Below the pieces are notes generated by a model. That model was not told the DNA's origin. It saw only the letters and a list, made by a program, of their open reading frames with translations, and ran no database searches. From an uncultured Polaribacter sp. (lineage in GTDB: Bacteria; Bacteroidota; Bacteroidia; Flavobacteriales; Flavobacteriaceae), in NCBI RefSeq assembly GCF_947501385.1, contig NZ_CANMVP010000016.1, positions 49,119 through 113,118 on the forward strand: 64,000 bases of DNA. The letters are read 5' to 3'. Made by a program: the position numbers and the translations under genes. Shown here in pieces: positions 42,450 to 52,645 of the stretch. The first letter of the stretch is position 1. Every line of letters starts with the position of its first letter.

Positions 42450-43901
42450 CTACTTCTCAAATAAAACCACAGTTTCAATATGGCTTGTGTGCGGAAATTG
42501 ATCTACCAAACTAATTTTTTTAATTTTATAACCTGCTTCTGATAATAGCTCTGTATCTCTTGCCTGTGTTGCAGGATTACAAGAAACATAGACCATTCTA
42601 TCTGCATTCAAATTGATAATTTTTTGTAAAGTTTTGGGTGCAATACCAGCTCTTGCAGGATCTAAAATAATTGTTTTAATTTTATTTTGATATTCAGGAT
42701 GCGCCACTAGAAATTTACCTACATCTGCAGCATAAAATTTTAACCCATCAATATGATTTCTTTTGGCATTTTTTTCTGCATCTTCAATAGCAGAAGCTAC
42801 AATATCTACACCAACAATTTTTGTGTTTTTACTTTTAGAAGCTACAATTTGTCCGATGGTTCCTGTTCCACAGAACAAATCCATCACAACCGTATTGTCT
42901 ACTTTAGATTTATCTTCTAAAACATACGCTACGACTTTATCGTATAATTTTTCTGCACATTTTGGGTTGGTTTGAAAAAAGCTTTTCATACTAATTTCAA
43001 AATCTAAGCCTAATAATTCTTCTACAATTTTATCTTTTCCGTACACAAGATCGATAGTACCAGAAGTAGCAATCGTTCTATCACCAGTTTCATCATTTAT
43101 GGTATGTAATAAACCCGCCAAACGTTCTCCGAATATATTTTTCAGAAAATTCGCGAATTCTTCAAGGTCGAATTTCGACAAATCTGTTGAAGTCGTGACT
43201 AAATTACACAGTAATTCATCCGTTTTAAAAGATTTTCTCACCACAAAATATCTAAAAAACCCTTCCTTTTTTGGTCCGTGCCAAGGTTGTAAGCCCGTAT
43301 TTTCGCAATACTCGCGGATGTTCTTTAGATTGTCTTCCATTTGTTTGTCGAACAAACCAGAATCTTTTTCTAAATTATCGCCCATCCACCAAACACCACG
43401 TCTTTTAAAACCCAATGTGAATTCATCTTTGTCGGTTTTATTCACTCTGTCGTAACCAATGGCAGAAAAACCATATTCCATTTTATTTCTATAGTGAAAT
43501 ACGTTGGGTGAGGTTACCAGTTCGTCAAACAATTCGTTTATATGTTCTACTTTTCCTATTCTTTTAAATAAAGACAGCGTACTTTCTTTTTTATATTGAT
43601 GTTGAAGCTCTATTGGTAATTTAATGTAGGGTGCACCAGGAATGTCTTGAAAAGGAACTTCAATCTCATTTTCTGAGGGCTCTAAAACATCAATTAGTTT
43701 TGCTTCTGCGTAGTTTTTGCTGGATTTGCTAATTTGTGCTTTTACCAATTGTCCTGGCAACGTATTGGGAACAAAAATGACAAAACTTCCTTCTTCAGAA
43801 TGAATTCTAGCAATTCCTTTTCCTCCGAAAGCGTAATCTTCAATTTTTAATTCTAAAACTTGATTCTTTTTTACAAATTTGTTGCGTTCTCTACGTGGCA
43901 T
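42450..43901 (-). CDS. rlmD: 23S rRNA (uracil-1939-C5)-methyltransferase RlmD
   Basis: 483 residues. N-terminal TRAM domain (LELKIEDYAFGGKGIARIHS), central domain, AdoMet motif VMDLFCGTGTIGQI (about 343-356), ILDPARAG and catalytic VSCNPATQARD (Cys about 441). It methylates 23S rRNA. The CX5CX2C cluster cysteines of E. coli RlmD are absent, as I expect in Bacteroidota. It is the intact member beside three decayed 3' copies and its stop codon is the island edge. Confidence 0.92.
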   Translation of the reverse strand: MPRRERNKFVKKNQVLELKIEDYAFGGKGIARIHSEEGSFVIFVPNTLPGQLVKAQISKSSKNYAEAKLIDVLEPSENEIEVPFQDIPGAPYIKLPIELQHQYKKESTLSLFKRIGKVEHINELFDELVTSPNVFHYRNKMEYGFSAIGYDRVNKTDKDEFTLGFKRRGVWWMGDNLEKDSGLFDKQMEDNLKNIREYCENTGLQPWHGPKKEGFFRYFVVRKSFKTDELLCNLVTTSTDLSKFDLEEFANFLKNIFGERLAGLLHTINDETGDRTIATSGTIDLVYGKDKIVEELLGLDFEISMKSFFQTNPKCAEKLYDKVVAYVLEDKSKVDNTVVMDLFCGTGTIGQIVASKSKNTKIVGVDIVASAIEDAEKNAKRNHIDGLKFYAADVGKFLVAHPEYQNKIKTIILDPARAGIAPKTLQKIINLNADRMVYVSCNPATQARDTELLSEAGYKIKKISLVDQFPHTSHIETVVLFEK

Positions 43902-43972
43902 TTTTAATTATTTTGGTTTGCAAAATTAGGAAAAGTTATTGATAAAAATCTTAAAAGATCTTACAGGTTTCG

Positions 43973-43992
43973 ATGCTGAAATAAATTCAGCA
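43973..43992. repeat. ATGCTGAA-N5-TTCAGCA palindrome
   Basis: ATGCTGAAATAAATTCAGCA, a copy of the short palindrome that recurs in the his operon (55063, 57787, 59556, 61847). It lies in the 292-bp spacer between the divergent rlmD and rocD genes, which otherwise holds no gene. Confidence 0.65.
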
Positions 43993-44193
43993 CAAGAAAA
44001 AGATATAGCGAAAAGCCCGACCTTTTTAGGGAACGCCCACACTTCATCAAGCTCAGTGTTAAAAATTGTGATAATTTTACTACTTTTGTAAAACTTCGAG
44101 GATGATTTCTTTCCCACGCTGAATTTCTGAAACTTTCAGAAGGATAAAGGTAGAACAGGAATGTTTTTTTTATAAACATTTAAAAAGTTAAAA

Positions 44194-45474
44194 ATGGCTG
44201 TTTTAGACAAGTTAACATCGCAAGAAGCGATTGAATTAGAGAACAAGTATGGTGCGCACAATTATCATCCACTTCCAGTAGTTTTGAGTAGAGGAGAAGG
44301 CGTACATGTTTGGGATGTAGAGGGTAAACAATATTACGATTTCTTATCTGCATATTCTGCTGTAAATCAAGGGCATTGTCATCCTAAAATTGTGGATGCA
44401 ATGACAAATCAAGCAAAAACATTGAGTTTAACTTCACGTGCATTTTATAATGATGTATTGGGGAAATATGAGAAATTTGCAACTGAATATTTTGGTTTCG
44501 ACAAATTGTTACCAATGAATACGGGTGCAGAAGCTGTAGAAACTGCCTTGAAAATCGCTAGAAAATGGGCTTATGAAGTAAAAGGAATTGAAGAAAATAA
44601 AGCTGAAATAATTGTTTGTGAGAATAATTTTCATGGAAGAACAACTACCATTATCTCTTTTTCTAATGATCCTGTAGCGCGTAAAAATTTTGGTCCTTAT
44701 ACCAAAGGATTCATTAAAATTGAATATGATAATTTACAGCAATTACAAGAAGTTTTAGAAAGTGGCAATAATATTGCGGCGTTTTTGGTAGAGCCAATTC
44801 AAGGAGAAGCGGGTGTTTTTGTTCCTTCTGAAGGATATTTAGCCGCTGCTAAGAAAATGTGTGCAGATCATAATGTATTATTTATTGCAGATGAAGTGCA
44901 AACAGGTATTGCAAGAACAGGGCGTTTATTAGCGACTTGTGGAAATTGTTCTTGTCCAGAAAAAAATTGCTCTGGAACTCCAGAAGTAAAACCAGATGTT
45001 TTAATTCTTGGAAAAGCACTTTCTGGAGGTGCGTATCCAGTTTCTGCTGTTTTAGCAAATGATGCTGTTATGAATGTAATTGGTCCTGGAAATCACGGTT
45101 CTACATTTGGTGGAAACCCAATTGCCGCAGCAGTTGCCATGGCAGCTTTAGAAGTGGTTGCTGATGAGAAACTAGCCATAAACGCAGATAAGTTAGGAAA
45201 TATCTTTAGAGCTGAATTGACTGAATTCTGCAAGGAAAGTGATTTGGTAAATTCGGTAAGAGGTAGAGGCTTGTTAAATGCAATTTTAATCAACGATACA
45301 GAAGATAGCTCTACCGCTTGGGACATTTGTATAAAGTTAAGAGACAATGGTTTGTTAGCAAAACCTACACATGGAAACATTATTCGTTTTGCACCACCTT
45401 TAGTAATGACGGAGGCGCAACTAATGGATTGTATTGCTATCATTAAAAAAACAATTTCTGATTTTAAGAAATAG
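44194..45474 (+). CDS. rocD: Ornithine aminotransferase
   Basis: 426 residues, class III PLP aminotransferase. Lys of the Schiff base is in [10 protein letters not shown] (about 272), with [15 protein letters not shown] and [10 protein letters not shown]. It converts ornithine and 2-oxoglutarate to glutamate-semialdehyde and glutamate. An unusual cysteine-rich insertion [16 protein letters not shown] lies at about 249-264, between RTGRLLA and KPDVLILGK, where the human and Bacillus enzymes have a shorter loop. Followed by a strong terminator. Confidence 0.93.
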   Translation: MAVLDKLTSQEAIELENKYGAHNYHPLPVVLSRGEGVHVWDVEGKQYYDFLSAYSAVNQGHCHPKIVDAMTNQAKTLSLTSRAFYNDVLGKYEKFATEYFGFDKLLPMNTGAEAVETALKIARKWAYEVKGIEENKAEIIVCENNFHGRTTTIISFSNDPVARKNFGPYTKGFIKIEYDNLQQLQEVLESGNNIAAFLVEPIQGEAGVFVPSEGYLAAAKKMCADHNVLFIADEVQTGIARTGRLLATCGNCSCPEKNCSGTPEVKPDVLILGKALSGGAYPVSAVLANDAVMNVIGPGNHGSTFGGNPIAAAVAMAALEVVADEKLAINADKLGNIFRAELTEFCKESDLVNSVRGRGLLNAILINDTEDSSTAWDICIKLRDNGLLAKPTHGNIIRFAPPLVMTEAQLMDCIAIIKKTISDFKK

Positions 45475-45493
45475 TTTTTTTTAAAACATATTA

Positions 45494-45528
45494 AAAATAG
45501 CCACAAATATAATTTGTGGCTATTTTTA
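45494..45528 (+). terminator. Terminator of rocD
   Basis: A 16-bp perfect stem (AAAAATAGCCACAAAT/ATTTGTGGCTATTTTT) with a T-run. A second copy of the right arm follows at 45530-45544. Confidence 0.92.
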
Positions 45529-45614
45529 TAATTTGTGGCTATTTTATTTCGCCCTAATCTATTTATAACTTTTTTTATTACTTTTGAAAGAACTAATTAA
45601 TTAAAAATTTTATT

Positions 45615-46055
45615 ATGCAAAATGCTATTACAGAATTAGAACAATTAACATTAAATAATGCTTCAAAAGGTTTTTTAAAAGAAACTGCTAAATGGGCAAA
45701 ATTTTTATCCATCATCGGTTTTATAGGTTTGGTATTAATGCTGTTGGGGAGTTTTTTTATAGGCTCTCTTTATGACAACCTTCCTCAAGCGCAGGAAATG
45801 CCATTCGATATTGGAGGAATTATGACGGTCTTTTATATTGTAATTGCACTTATTTATATTTTTCCAATTTATTATTTGTATCAGTTTTCTGTTAAAATGA
45901 AAAATGCGTTGTTATCTAAAGATGATGAAGTGTTGGCAGATGCTTTCGAGATGTTAAAATCTCACTATAAGTTTATAGGAGTTTTTACAATTATTATTTT
46001 ATCACTTTATCTATTAGGAATTATTTTTGCGATTATTGGAGTTGCAGCAGCTTAG
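45615..46055 (+). CDS. Small membrane protein, DUF5362-like
   Basis: 146 residues with three or four hydrophobic segments (FLSIIGFIGLVLMLLGSFFI about 28-48; IMTVFYIVIALIYIFPIYYL; FIGVFTIIILSLYLLGIIFA). The start TELEQLTLNNASKGFLKETA and the overall plan fit the DUF5362 family. Function unknown. A TACTTTTG element lies 29-36 bp upstream of the ATG as possible -7 box. Confidence 0.7.
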   Translation: MQNAITELEQLTLNNASKGFLKETAKWAKFLSIIGFIGLVLMLLGSFFIGSLYDNLPQAQEMPFDIGGIMTVFYIVIALIYIFPIYYLYQFSVKMKNALLSKDDEVLADAFEMLKSHYKFIGVFTIIILSLYLLGIIFAIIGVAAA

Positions 46056-46072
46056 AGAATATAAAAACTCAA

Positions 46073-46109
46073 AAAAGAAAGGGGAAGCAATTTGCTTTCC
46101 CTTTCTTTA
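46073..46109. terminator. Bidirectional terminator
   Basis: A stem of about 15 pairs (AAAGAAAGGGGAAGCAA with TTGCTTTCCCTTTCTTT) between the convergent DUF5362-like and AsmA-like genes. Confidence 0.88.
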
Positions 46110-46115
46110 TAAATT

Positions 46116-48713
46116 TTATTTATTTTTAGTTGTGTCTTTTTTCTTGCCAAAAAGTCCGCCCAAAACATTTTTAATTTTATCTTTTGTGTCCTCTTTTGTC
46201 TTCGTAGAATCTATTTTTGTGCCACCAGAAAGCAAATCTGTTAACTTATCTTTTCCTTTATCAATTAAACTTTGTTTTTGTTTTTCTACAATATTCTTCA
46301 TTAAGTTAGATGTAGCATCTTTAATATTTGAAGAAAAATTAGGACTCGAAAAACTTCCTGTTAATGTTGCATTTACCGGAATGCTTTTTATTTCTGCAGC
46401 ATCTTTTGGTGTTAATTTAGCAATTGCGCTGGTCACAGAATTTCCTAAATATTTTACGGGTACGTCAAATGTAATATTGTAATTCATAGAATTATCAAAC
46501 CCGTGTTTGCCACCAATTTGAATCCCTACATCTTTATAATTCAAATTGAAAGGTTTTACACTAACTTCTCCATTGTTAAAGGTAAATAAGGCACTAGCTT
46601 CATGTAAGTTTAGCTTACTTACATCTAAAAAATCTACTTTAGACCCCACCAAACTTAAAACTTTAGAATTGGTGACTTTTAGTTTGGTATTTAACAACTG
46701 ACCTAATAAATCTCCTGTGATAGATTTTAGATTGGGTGTCATATCCTCTTCTAAATTTCCAGAAACTTTAATGGTCGAATTTATTTTACCTTCTAAACTC
46801 TTGGCAATAGGTGCAATTGCTTTCAACATATCTAGACTTCCGAAAGAATCTCCAATATTTAATTCTTTCAAGTTCAAATCCATCTGAAACTTAGAAGTTT
46901 CACCTTTTGTAGAAACGTTTCCATTCAAACCAATATGACCGCCAAAAACGTCTGTGGTTATATTTTTTAAACGAACTGTTTCATCTTTAATTAAAATGAT
47001 TCCGGCAACATTTGAGAGATTAATATTGTCATAAATAACGGTTTTAGCCTTTGTATTTAAAGAAATATCTAAAAAAGCAGGGATTTTTAAACCCTTTGAA
47101 TTCTCCTCTTTTTTAGAGGTTTCATTTTTTGCTAAAAAATCATCCACCTTAAAAGTTGTCGAGTTTAGATAAAAATTTCCTTTCAATTGTTGCTCTTTAA
47201 AAAGAAAGCCATAAAAATTCTCTAAATTTCCTTGAATACTTAAATCGGAAGCACCCGTTTTTGCTTTGAATTCTTCTAGTTTAATGGTGTTTGTATTAAA
47301 TGTTACCGAAGTTTTATCGATATAAAAAGGATTCGCAACATCTTCGCCTTTGTACTTAAAATTAGAAACCTCTAAGGTTCCCTTATTTTTTATGTTTTGA
47401 TAGTTTCCTTTTTCAACAGAATTCATATCAAAATTCGTAACTATATCTGCTTTTAAAATACCTTCTAATTGTTTTTCTACAGAAATAGGGTAGACCTTGC
47501 TAATATTTTCTAAGTTGATAATTCCTTTTGCTGTTAGGTTTACCGTCGCATTTTTTGTAATGTTAGCAATATTTCCACTTGCATTAAAAATATCTTGGTC
47601 TATGGTAAACGAAGTATTGTGTATTGCTACATACGTATCTTTGGCAAAACCTGTTTTATTTAAAATAGTAGCATCTAAGTGGATGTTGTTAACAGCTTTA
47701 GGCAAATCTGCATATTTAAACATCGCATTTTTAGAAACAATAGAAATATCTAACGTAGGAATGGTTGTTTTAGAATAGGTTCCTTTAACTATTCCTTTTA
47801 AATCGAAATTACCTGCTGTTTGTATGGAATTTAAATTCCAAGAATATTGTTTTGGTAAAATTGCTAACAAATTTTTAAAGGATGATGTGGGTGTTTTAAA
47901 AGTCATATCATACAACTGGTTTTCTTCAACTAGTTGAATAGAACCATCAAATTCTAAAGGAAGCTGGTTGATGTAACCTGTGTTTTCTTTAAATGTATAT
48001 TTTAAATTTTTAATATCAATTCCTAAAATCGCATCTAACTTTATAGCAACGCCTTTTAGATAATTTACATTTTCTATATCTAAAGAAACGTTCGCTTCGG
48101 TTTCTGTATCTACATCTAAAATGTCTTTTGCAAAATTTCCTTTTCCTGTATGATAAATGCTATCTACGGCTAATTTTATTTGAGAGGTTGCATCAAAATA
48201 ATTAAAATCAATATTATCTAATTCGTATTCTTTGATATCTAATGATAGAGAACTTTCAGAAGTATTTACGGTCGGTTCCTTTTTAATGGCAATATCATAA
48301 TTTCCAATATTTTCTTTGTTAATGATGATATTTACTTTTCCATTTTCGGTCGAAACGCTTTGAATCTCTAGTTTTTCATTCGCGCTTTTAAAAAGCTCTG
48401 TAATTTTTAAATTTAAATTTAATTCTTTTGCATAGTACAAAGTATCTCCCAGAAAAGGCGCTTTATTTACAACTGCAATATCGTTTACTTTTAAACTTGC
48501 CAAAGGAAAATTTCTAAACAGACTTAGATCGGTTTCTTGAAAAGTAACCGTGGCATTTATATTATTATTGATGGTGTTTGAAACCATTGCTACAATTTTA
48601 TCCTTGAATAAAAAAGGAATAGAAATAAAAGCAATAATTAAAAAGAGTAGAATAGAAACACTCCATTTCACAATTCCTTTTACAGTAGATTTTTTTTCTT
48701 TATTCTTGTCCAT
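46116..48713 (-). CDS. AsmA-like protein
   Basis: 865 residues: one N-terminal membrane helix (about 15-33, VSILLFLIIAFISIPFLFKD) and a long beta-rich periplasmic part of repeating strands, ending with an AsmA-type C-terminal region (ASALFTFNNGEVSVKPFNLN; GGKHGFDNSMNYNITFDVPV). AsmA-family proteins bridge the periplasm and help lipid traffic to the outer membrane. The last ~60 residues are Lys/Thr-rich and disordered. It is downstream of ybaB on the same strand but separated by a terminator. Confidence 0.85.
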   Translation of the reverse strand: MDKNKEKKSTVKGIVKWSVSILLFLIIAFISIPFLFKDKIVAMVSNTINNNINATVTFQETDLSLFRNFPLASLKVNDIAVVNKAPFLGDTLYYAKELNLNLKITELFKSANEKLEIQSVSTENGKVNIIINKENIGNYDIAIKKEPTVNTSESSLSLDIKEYELDNIDFNYFDATSQIKLAVDSIYHTGKGNFAKDILDVDTETEANVSLDIENVNYLKGVAIKLDAILGIDIKNLKYTFKENTGYINQLPLEFDGSIQLVEENQLYDMTFKTPTSSFKNLLAILPKQYSWNLNSIQTAGNFDLKGIVKGTYSKTTIPTLDISIVSKNAMFKYADLPKAVNNIHLDATILNKTGFAKDTYVAIHNTSFTIDQDIFNASGNIANITKNATVNLTAKGIINLENISKVYPISVEKQLEGILKADIVTNFDMNSVEKGNYQNIKNKGTLEVSNFKYKGEDVANPFYIDKTSVTFNTNTIKLEEFKAKTGASDLSIQGNLENFYGFLFKEQQLKGNFYLNSTTFKVDDFLAKNETSKKEENSKGLKIPAFLDISLNTKAKTVIYDNINLSNVAGIILIKDETVRLKNITTDVFGGHIGLNGNVSTKGETSKFQMDLNLKELNIGDSFGSLDMLKAIAPIAKSLEGKINSTIKVSGNLEEDMTPNLKSITGDLLGQLLNTKLKVTNSKVLSLVGSKVDFLDVSKLNLHEASALFTFNNGEVSVKPFNLNYKDVGIQIGGKHGFDNSMNYNITFDVPVKYLGNSVTSAIAKLTPKDAAEIKSIPVNATLTGSFSSPNFSSNIKDATSNLMKNIVEKQKQSLIDKGKDKLTDLLSGGTKIDSTKTKEDTKDKIKNVLGGLFGKKKDTTKNK

Positions 48714-48742
48714 ACTCTAAGTATTAGCATTTATGATAACGC

Positions 48743-48770
48743 AAAAATACCGCTTTCACAGCGGTATTTA
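48743..48770 (-). terminator. Terminator between ybaB and the AsmA-like gene
   Basis: AAATACCGCT/AGCGGTATTT, 10-bp stem; on the minus strand it is followed by a T-run. Confidence 0.82.
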
Positions 48771-48823
48771 AGTTTAAATGATGTTAAAAAGCTATTCAAA
48801 AGAATTGCTTTTTTTATGGTCTA

Positions 48824-49147
48824 TTATTTAAACATATCCATTCCAGGAATGTTTGGCATACCGCTTTTTGCCGCTACAGCCATTTCGTCTTCATTAATTT
48901 TAGAAGCTTTTTCAATCGCTTTGTTTAAAGTAAGAATCAAATAGTCTTCTAATTCTTCTGCATCAGAAAGTAGAGATTTGTCAATAGCAATTGCTTTAAT
49001 CTCTCTATTTGCGGTTAAAGTTACTTTTATTTTATGGTCAGCAGAAACTTCGTCTATTAAAACCGAATGCAATCTTGTTTTGGTTTCTTCAACTTTTTGT
49101 TGCGCTTCTTTCAATTTATTCATCATTCCAGATAAGTCTCCAAACAT
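48824..49147 (-). CDS. ybaB: YbaB/EbfC nucleoid-associated protein
   Basis: 107 residues, typical length. Pattern [20 protein letters not shown] at the start and [20 protein letters not shown] in the middle, ending PNIPGMDMF. The family binds DNA as a dimer and coats the nucleoid. Divergent from the S9 peptidase gene. Confidence 0.93.
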   Translation of the reverse strand: MFGDLSGMMNKLKEAQQKVEETKTRLHSVLIDEVSADHKIKVTLTANREIKAIAIDKSLLSDAEELEDYLILTLNKAIEKASKINEDEMAVAAKSGMPNIPGMDMFK

Positions 49148-49217
49148 GTCTATTTCTTTTAAAAATTAAGTTTGCTACAAATTTAGTAAATTCACAGTAA
49201 AACTAAATCAACAAAAA

Positions 49218-51401
49218 ATGAGAAAAATAATTAATTTAACTCTGTTTTTTAGTCTTATTTTTGCACTCGCTTGTAAAAATGAAACCATGAAGAAAACAGA
49301 CGCGAAAGCACCTATTGCTAATAAGATACCAACAGAACTAGAAAAGCACGGAGATGTTAGAATAGACAATTACTTTTGGATGCGCTTGTCTGATGAACAA
49401 AAACTTTCTGAAATTAAGGATGATCAAACTCAAAAAGTCATCAATTATTTAGATTTAGAAAATGAATATCATGATAAAGTGACTAATTTTTCGAAGAATT
49501 TTCAAGAGAATTTATTCGAGGAAATGAAAGGTAGAATTAAAGAAGATGATGCTTCTGTACCTTATAAAGACAATGGTTATTTTTACATCACTCGTTTTGA
49601 AAAAGGGATGCAATATCCTATCTATAGTAGAAAGAAGGGAAGCTTAGAAGCAGAAGAACAAATCATGTTCAATGTAAATGAAATGGCCGCAGACTTTGAT
49701 TATTATCAATTGGGCGGTTTAAATATTTCAAATGATAATAAATTAGCTGTTTTTGCTACAGATACCATAAGTAGAAGGCAATATTTTCTAAGAATTAAAA
49801 ACCTTGAAACTGGTAAATTTTATAAAGATATTATTGAAAACACCACTGGAGGCTCGGTGTGGGCAAATGATAACAAAACTATTTTTTATACAAAAAAAGA
49901 TCCACATACACTAAGAAGTGAGAAGATTTATAGACATGTTTTAGGAACTTCGGCTTCTGAAGATGTAGAAGTTTTTCATGAAAAAGATGAAACTTTTGGT
50001 ACCTATGTAACCAAATCAAAATCTGATAAATACATTATTATTGGTTCTTATAGCACTATTTCAACAGAAGCACAGTTTTTAGATGCAGACAATCCCACAG
50101 GAGCGTTTACAATATTACAACCTAGAGAACGCGATTTAGAGTACAGTGTTTCGCATTATGGAAATGATTTTTATTTATTGACCAATAAAGACAACGCAAC
50201 GAATTTTAAGTTGATGAAAACGCCCGTTTCTAAAACGGCAAAAGAAAATTGGACAGACGTAATTCCGCATAGAGAAGATACGTTGTTAGAAGATTTTTCA
50301 ATATTTAAGGAATATTTAGTGTTAGAAGAACGTAACAATGGTTTGAATCGAATTCGAATAAAACGTTGGGACAATACAGCCGACTATTATTTGCCTTTTG
50401 ATGAAGAAACATACTCTGTAGGAGTCTATGCAAACCCAGATTTTGATACTGAAATTATTCGTTATACCTACAATTCTTTTACAACACCCGCTTCTGTCAT
50501 CGATTTTAACATGCGAGATCAATCAAAAGAAATCAAAAAAGAACAAGAAGTTTTAGGTGGAAATTTTAAAAAAGAAAATTACAAAAGCAAACGAGTTTGG
50601 GCAACTGCAAGAGATGGTAAAAAAGTAGCTATTTCTTTGGTGTATCATAAAGATACAAAGTTAAATTCAGAAACTCCTTTGTTGCAATATGCCTATGGTT
50701 CTTATGGTTATACAATTCCTGACGGATTTTCAACAACCCGTTTAAGTTTATTAGACAGAGGTTTTGTGTATGCGTTGGCGCATATTCGTGGAAGCGAGTA
50801 TTTGGGAAGAAAATGGTACGAAGATGGTAAAATGTTACACAAGAAAAATACATTTACAGACTTTATAGACTGTTCTAAATATTTAATTGAAAACAACTAT
50901 ACATCTGCTAAACACTTGTATGCAATGGGGGGTTCTGCAGGTGGTTTGTTAATGGGCGCCATTGTAAATATGAATCCTGAATTGTACAACGGAATCATAG
51001 CCGCGGTACCTTTTGTAGATGTTATTTCTACCATGATAGACGATAGTATTCCTTTAACTACTGGAGAATATGACGAATGGGGAAATCCGAATGATAAAGA
51101 ATATTACGATTATATAAAATCATATTCACCTTACGATCAAGTAGAAGCGAAAGCATATCCCAATATTTTAGTTACTACTGGTTTTCATGATTCTCAAGTA
51201 CAGTATTGGGAACCTGCAAAATGGGTTGCGAAGTTACGTGACTTAAAAACAGACGATAATTTACTACTATTAAGAACAAATATGGAAGCTGGTCATGGAG
51301 GTGCCTCAGGACGTTTTGATGCCTTAAAAGAAACGGCCAAAGATTATACGTTCTTTTTAGCTTTAGAAAATAAATTAGATGCAGATCTAATTAAGCCCTA
51401 A
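49218..51401 (+). CDS. S9A-family oligopeptidase (oligopeptidase B-like), lipoprotein
   Basis: 727 residues with a lipoprotein signal (FALACK, Cys19). The beta-propeller (about 60-440) shields a C-terminal alpha/beta hydrolase with catalytic Ser in GGSAGGLLMGA (about 573-583), Asp in TGFHDSQV and His in EAGHGGASGRFD (about 695). It cleaves short peptides at basic or Pro residues in the periplasm or at the surface. Typical flavobacterial PtrB homologue. Followed by a palindromic repeat. Confidence 0.92.
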   Translation: MRKIINLTLFFSLIFALACKNETMKKTDAKAPIANKIPTELEKHGDVRIDNYFWMRLSDEQKLSEIKDDQTQKVINYLDLENEYHDKVTNFSKNFQENLFEEMKGRIKEDDASVPYKDNGYFYITRFEKGMQYPIYSRKKGSLEAEEQIMFNVNEMAADFDYYQLGGLNISNDNKLAVFATDTISRRQYFLRIKNLETGKFYKDIIENTTGGSVWANDNKTIFYTKKDPHTLRSEKIYRHVLGTSASEDVEVFHEKDETFGTYVTKSKSDKYIIIGSYSTISTEAQFLDADNPTGAFTILQPRERDLEYSVSHYGNDFYLLTNKDNATNFKLMKTPVSKTAKENWTDVIPHREDTLLEDFSIFKEYLVLEERNNGLNRIRIKRWDNTADYYLPFDEETYSVGVYANPDFDTEIIRYTYNSFTTPASVIDFNMRDQSKEIKKEQEVLGGNFKKENYKSKRVWATARDGKKVAISLVYHKDTKLNSETPLLQYAYGSYGYTIPDGFSTTRLSLLDRGFVYALAHIRGSEYLGRKWYEDGKMLHKKNTFTDFIDCSKYLIENNYTSAKHLYAMGGSAGGLLMGAIVNMNPELYNGIIAAVPFVDVISTMIDDSIPLTTGEYDEWGNPNDKEYYDYIKSYSPYDQVEAKAYPNILVTTGFHDSQVQYWEPAKWVAKLRDLKTDDNLLLLRTNMEAGHGGASGRFDALKETAKDYTFFLALENKLDADLIKP

Positions 51402-51462
51402 AATCAATTTTATAATTCAATTCGAAAATGTATTTTTGCAAACGGTAAAAAGATTATTAGAG

Positions 51463-51550
51463 CGTCATTGCGAGCGCAACGAAGCAATCTCTAAAAAAAA
51501 GATTACTTCGTCACGCTTCCCTATCTTCCGAAGATAGACTCGTAATGACG
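51463..51550. repeat. CGTCATTGCGAG-type palindromic repeat
   Basis: Outer arms CGTCATTGCGAG and CTCGTAATGACG, inner arms GACGAAG-like (AACGAAGCAATCT / AGATTACTTCGT) and a small CTATCTTC/GAAGATAG hairpin. I recognise it as a common flavobacterial dispersed repeat. It lies 20 bp before the next start codon and would be part of that gene's 5' UTR if TATTTTTG at 51431 is the -7 box. Confidence 0.8.
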
Positions 51551-51569
51551 TTTTATGATGAATTAAAGA

Positions 51570-52568
51570 ATGATAAAAAATAAAGGAATAAATAAAAGTA
51601 TTTTAGAACTGGTTGGTGAGACACCCATGATTCAATTGAGTACAATTACTGCCAATTTAAAAGGTTCTTATTACGCAAAAGTAGAGGCTTTTAATCCAGG
51701 TCATTCTTCTAAAGATAGAATTGCACTGCATATTATTAATGATGCAGAAAAAAAAGGAATTCTAAAAAAAGGAGCAACTATTGTAGAAACAACTTCTGGT
51801 AATACAGGCTTTAGTTTGGCAATGATTAGTATTGTAAAAGGCTATAAATGTATTCTAGCGGTTAGCGATAAGTCTTCAGAAGACAAAATAAACTTATTAA
51901 AAACAATGGGTGCAGAAGTACATATTTGTCCTGCAAATGTGCCCGCTGATGATCCTAGATCTTATTATGAGGTCGCAAAGACCATTCATAAGAAAACAAA
52001 AAATTCTGTATATATCAATCAATATTTTAATGAATTAAATATTGAAGCACATTACAGAACTACAGGTCCAGAAATTTGGGAACAAACGCAAGGTAAAATC
52101 ACGCATTTAGTGGTTGCAAGCGGAACTGGAGGAACAATTTCTGGCACAGGAAAATACTTAAAAGAACAAAATCCTACTATAAAAATCTTGGGCGTAGATG
52201 CTTTCGGATCTGTTTTAAAGAAATTTCATGAAACGGGTGAATTTGACACGAATGAAATTAAACCTTATAAAATTGAAGGTTTAGGAAAAACCTTAATTCC
52301 TACCGCAACAGATTTCGATCTTATTGATGTTTATGAAAAAGTATCTGATAAAGATGCTGCATTTGCTGCAAGAGAAATTGTAAAAACAGAAGGAATGTTT
52401 TGTGGCTATACCAGTGGTGCTGTTGTACAAGCAACCAAGCAGTATGCAGCTATGAATTTCTTTGATAAAGATAGTTTTGTCGTCTTAATTTTTCCAGATC
52501 ACGGTTCAAGATATATGAACAAAATCTACAGTGATTCTTGGATGAAAGAACAAGGTTTCTTAGATTAA
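51570..52568 (+). CDS. PLP-dependent cysteine-synthase-family enzyme, candidate cysteate synthase
   Basis: 332 residues, fold type II beta-replacement enzyme. PLP Lys in GHSSKDRIA (about 51), phosphate-binding TSGNTGFS (about 71-78) and [10 protein letters not shown] (about 187-196). It makes cysteine, cystathionine or a related amino acid. The gene directly precedes the alpha-oxoamine synthase at 52646; in Bacteroidota that pairing fits cysteate synthesis for sulfonolipids. Ordinary cysteine synthase (cysK/cysM) is the alternative, and sequence alone does not decide. Confidence 0.82.
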   Translation: MIKNKGINKSILELVGETPMIQLSTITANLKGSYYAKVEAFNPGHSSKDRIALHIINDAEKKGILKKGATIVETTSGNTGFSLAMISIVKGYKCILAVSDKSSEDKINLLKTMGAEVHICPANVPADDPRSYYEVAKTIHKKTKNSVYINQYFNELNIEAHYRTTGPEIWEQTQGKITHLVVASGTGGTISGTGKYLKEQNPTIKILGVDAFGSVLKKFHETGEFDTNEIKPYKIEGLGKTLIPTATDFDLIDVYEKVSDKDAAFAAREIVKTEGMFCGYTSGAVVQATKQYAAMNFFDKDSFVVLIFPDHGSRYMNKIYSDSWMKEQGFLD

Positions 52569-52599
52569 CAACGCCATGTATTTCTCTTCTTTTTCAGAT

Positions 52600-52630
52600 T
52601 GTATACCCTATTTTATTTTGTTAACTTTGC
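52600..52630 (+). promoter_or_regulatory. Bacteroidota-type promoter of the alpha-oxoamine synthase gene
   Basis: TTG at 52600-52602, a 20-bp spacer and TAACTTTG at 52623-52630, a full match to TTG-N19/20-TAnnTTTG. It lies 15 bp before the ATG at 52646, so the gene can be transcribed apart from the upstream one. Confidence 0.65.
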
Positions 52631-52645
52631 ACTCTTCAAAAACAG

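Noticed and set aside
51463..51550. Palindrome before the cysteine-synthase-like gene as a riboswitch
   Set aside because: The sequence is a known dispersed repeat type that recurs in decayed form near 10340, so a gene-specific aptamer is unlikely.
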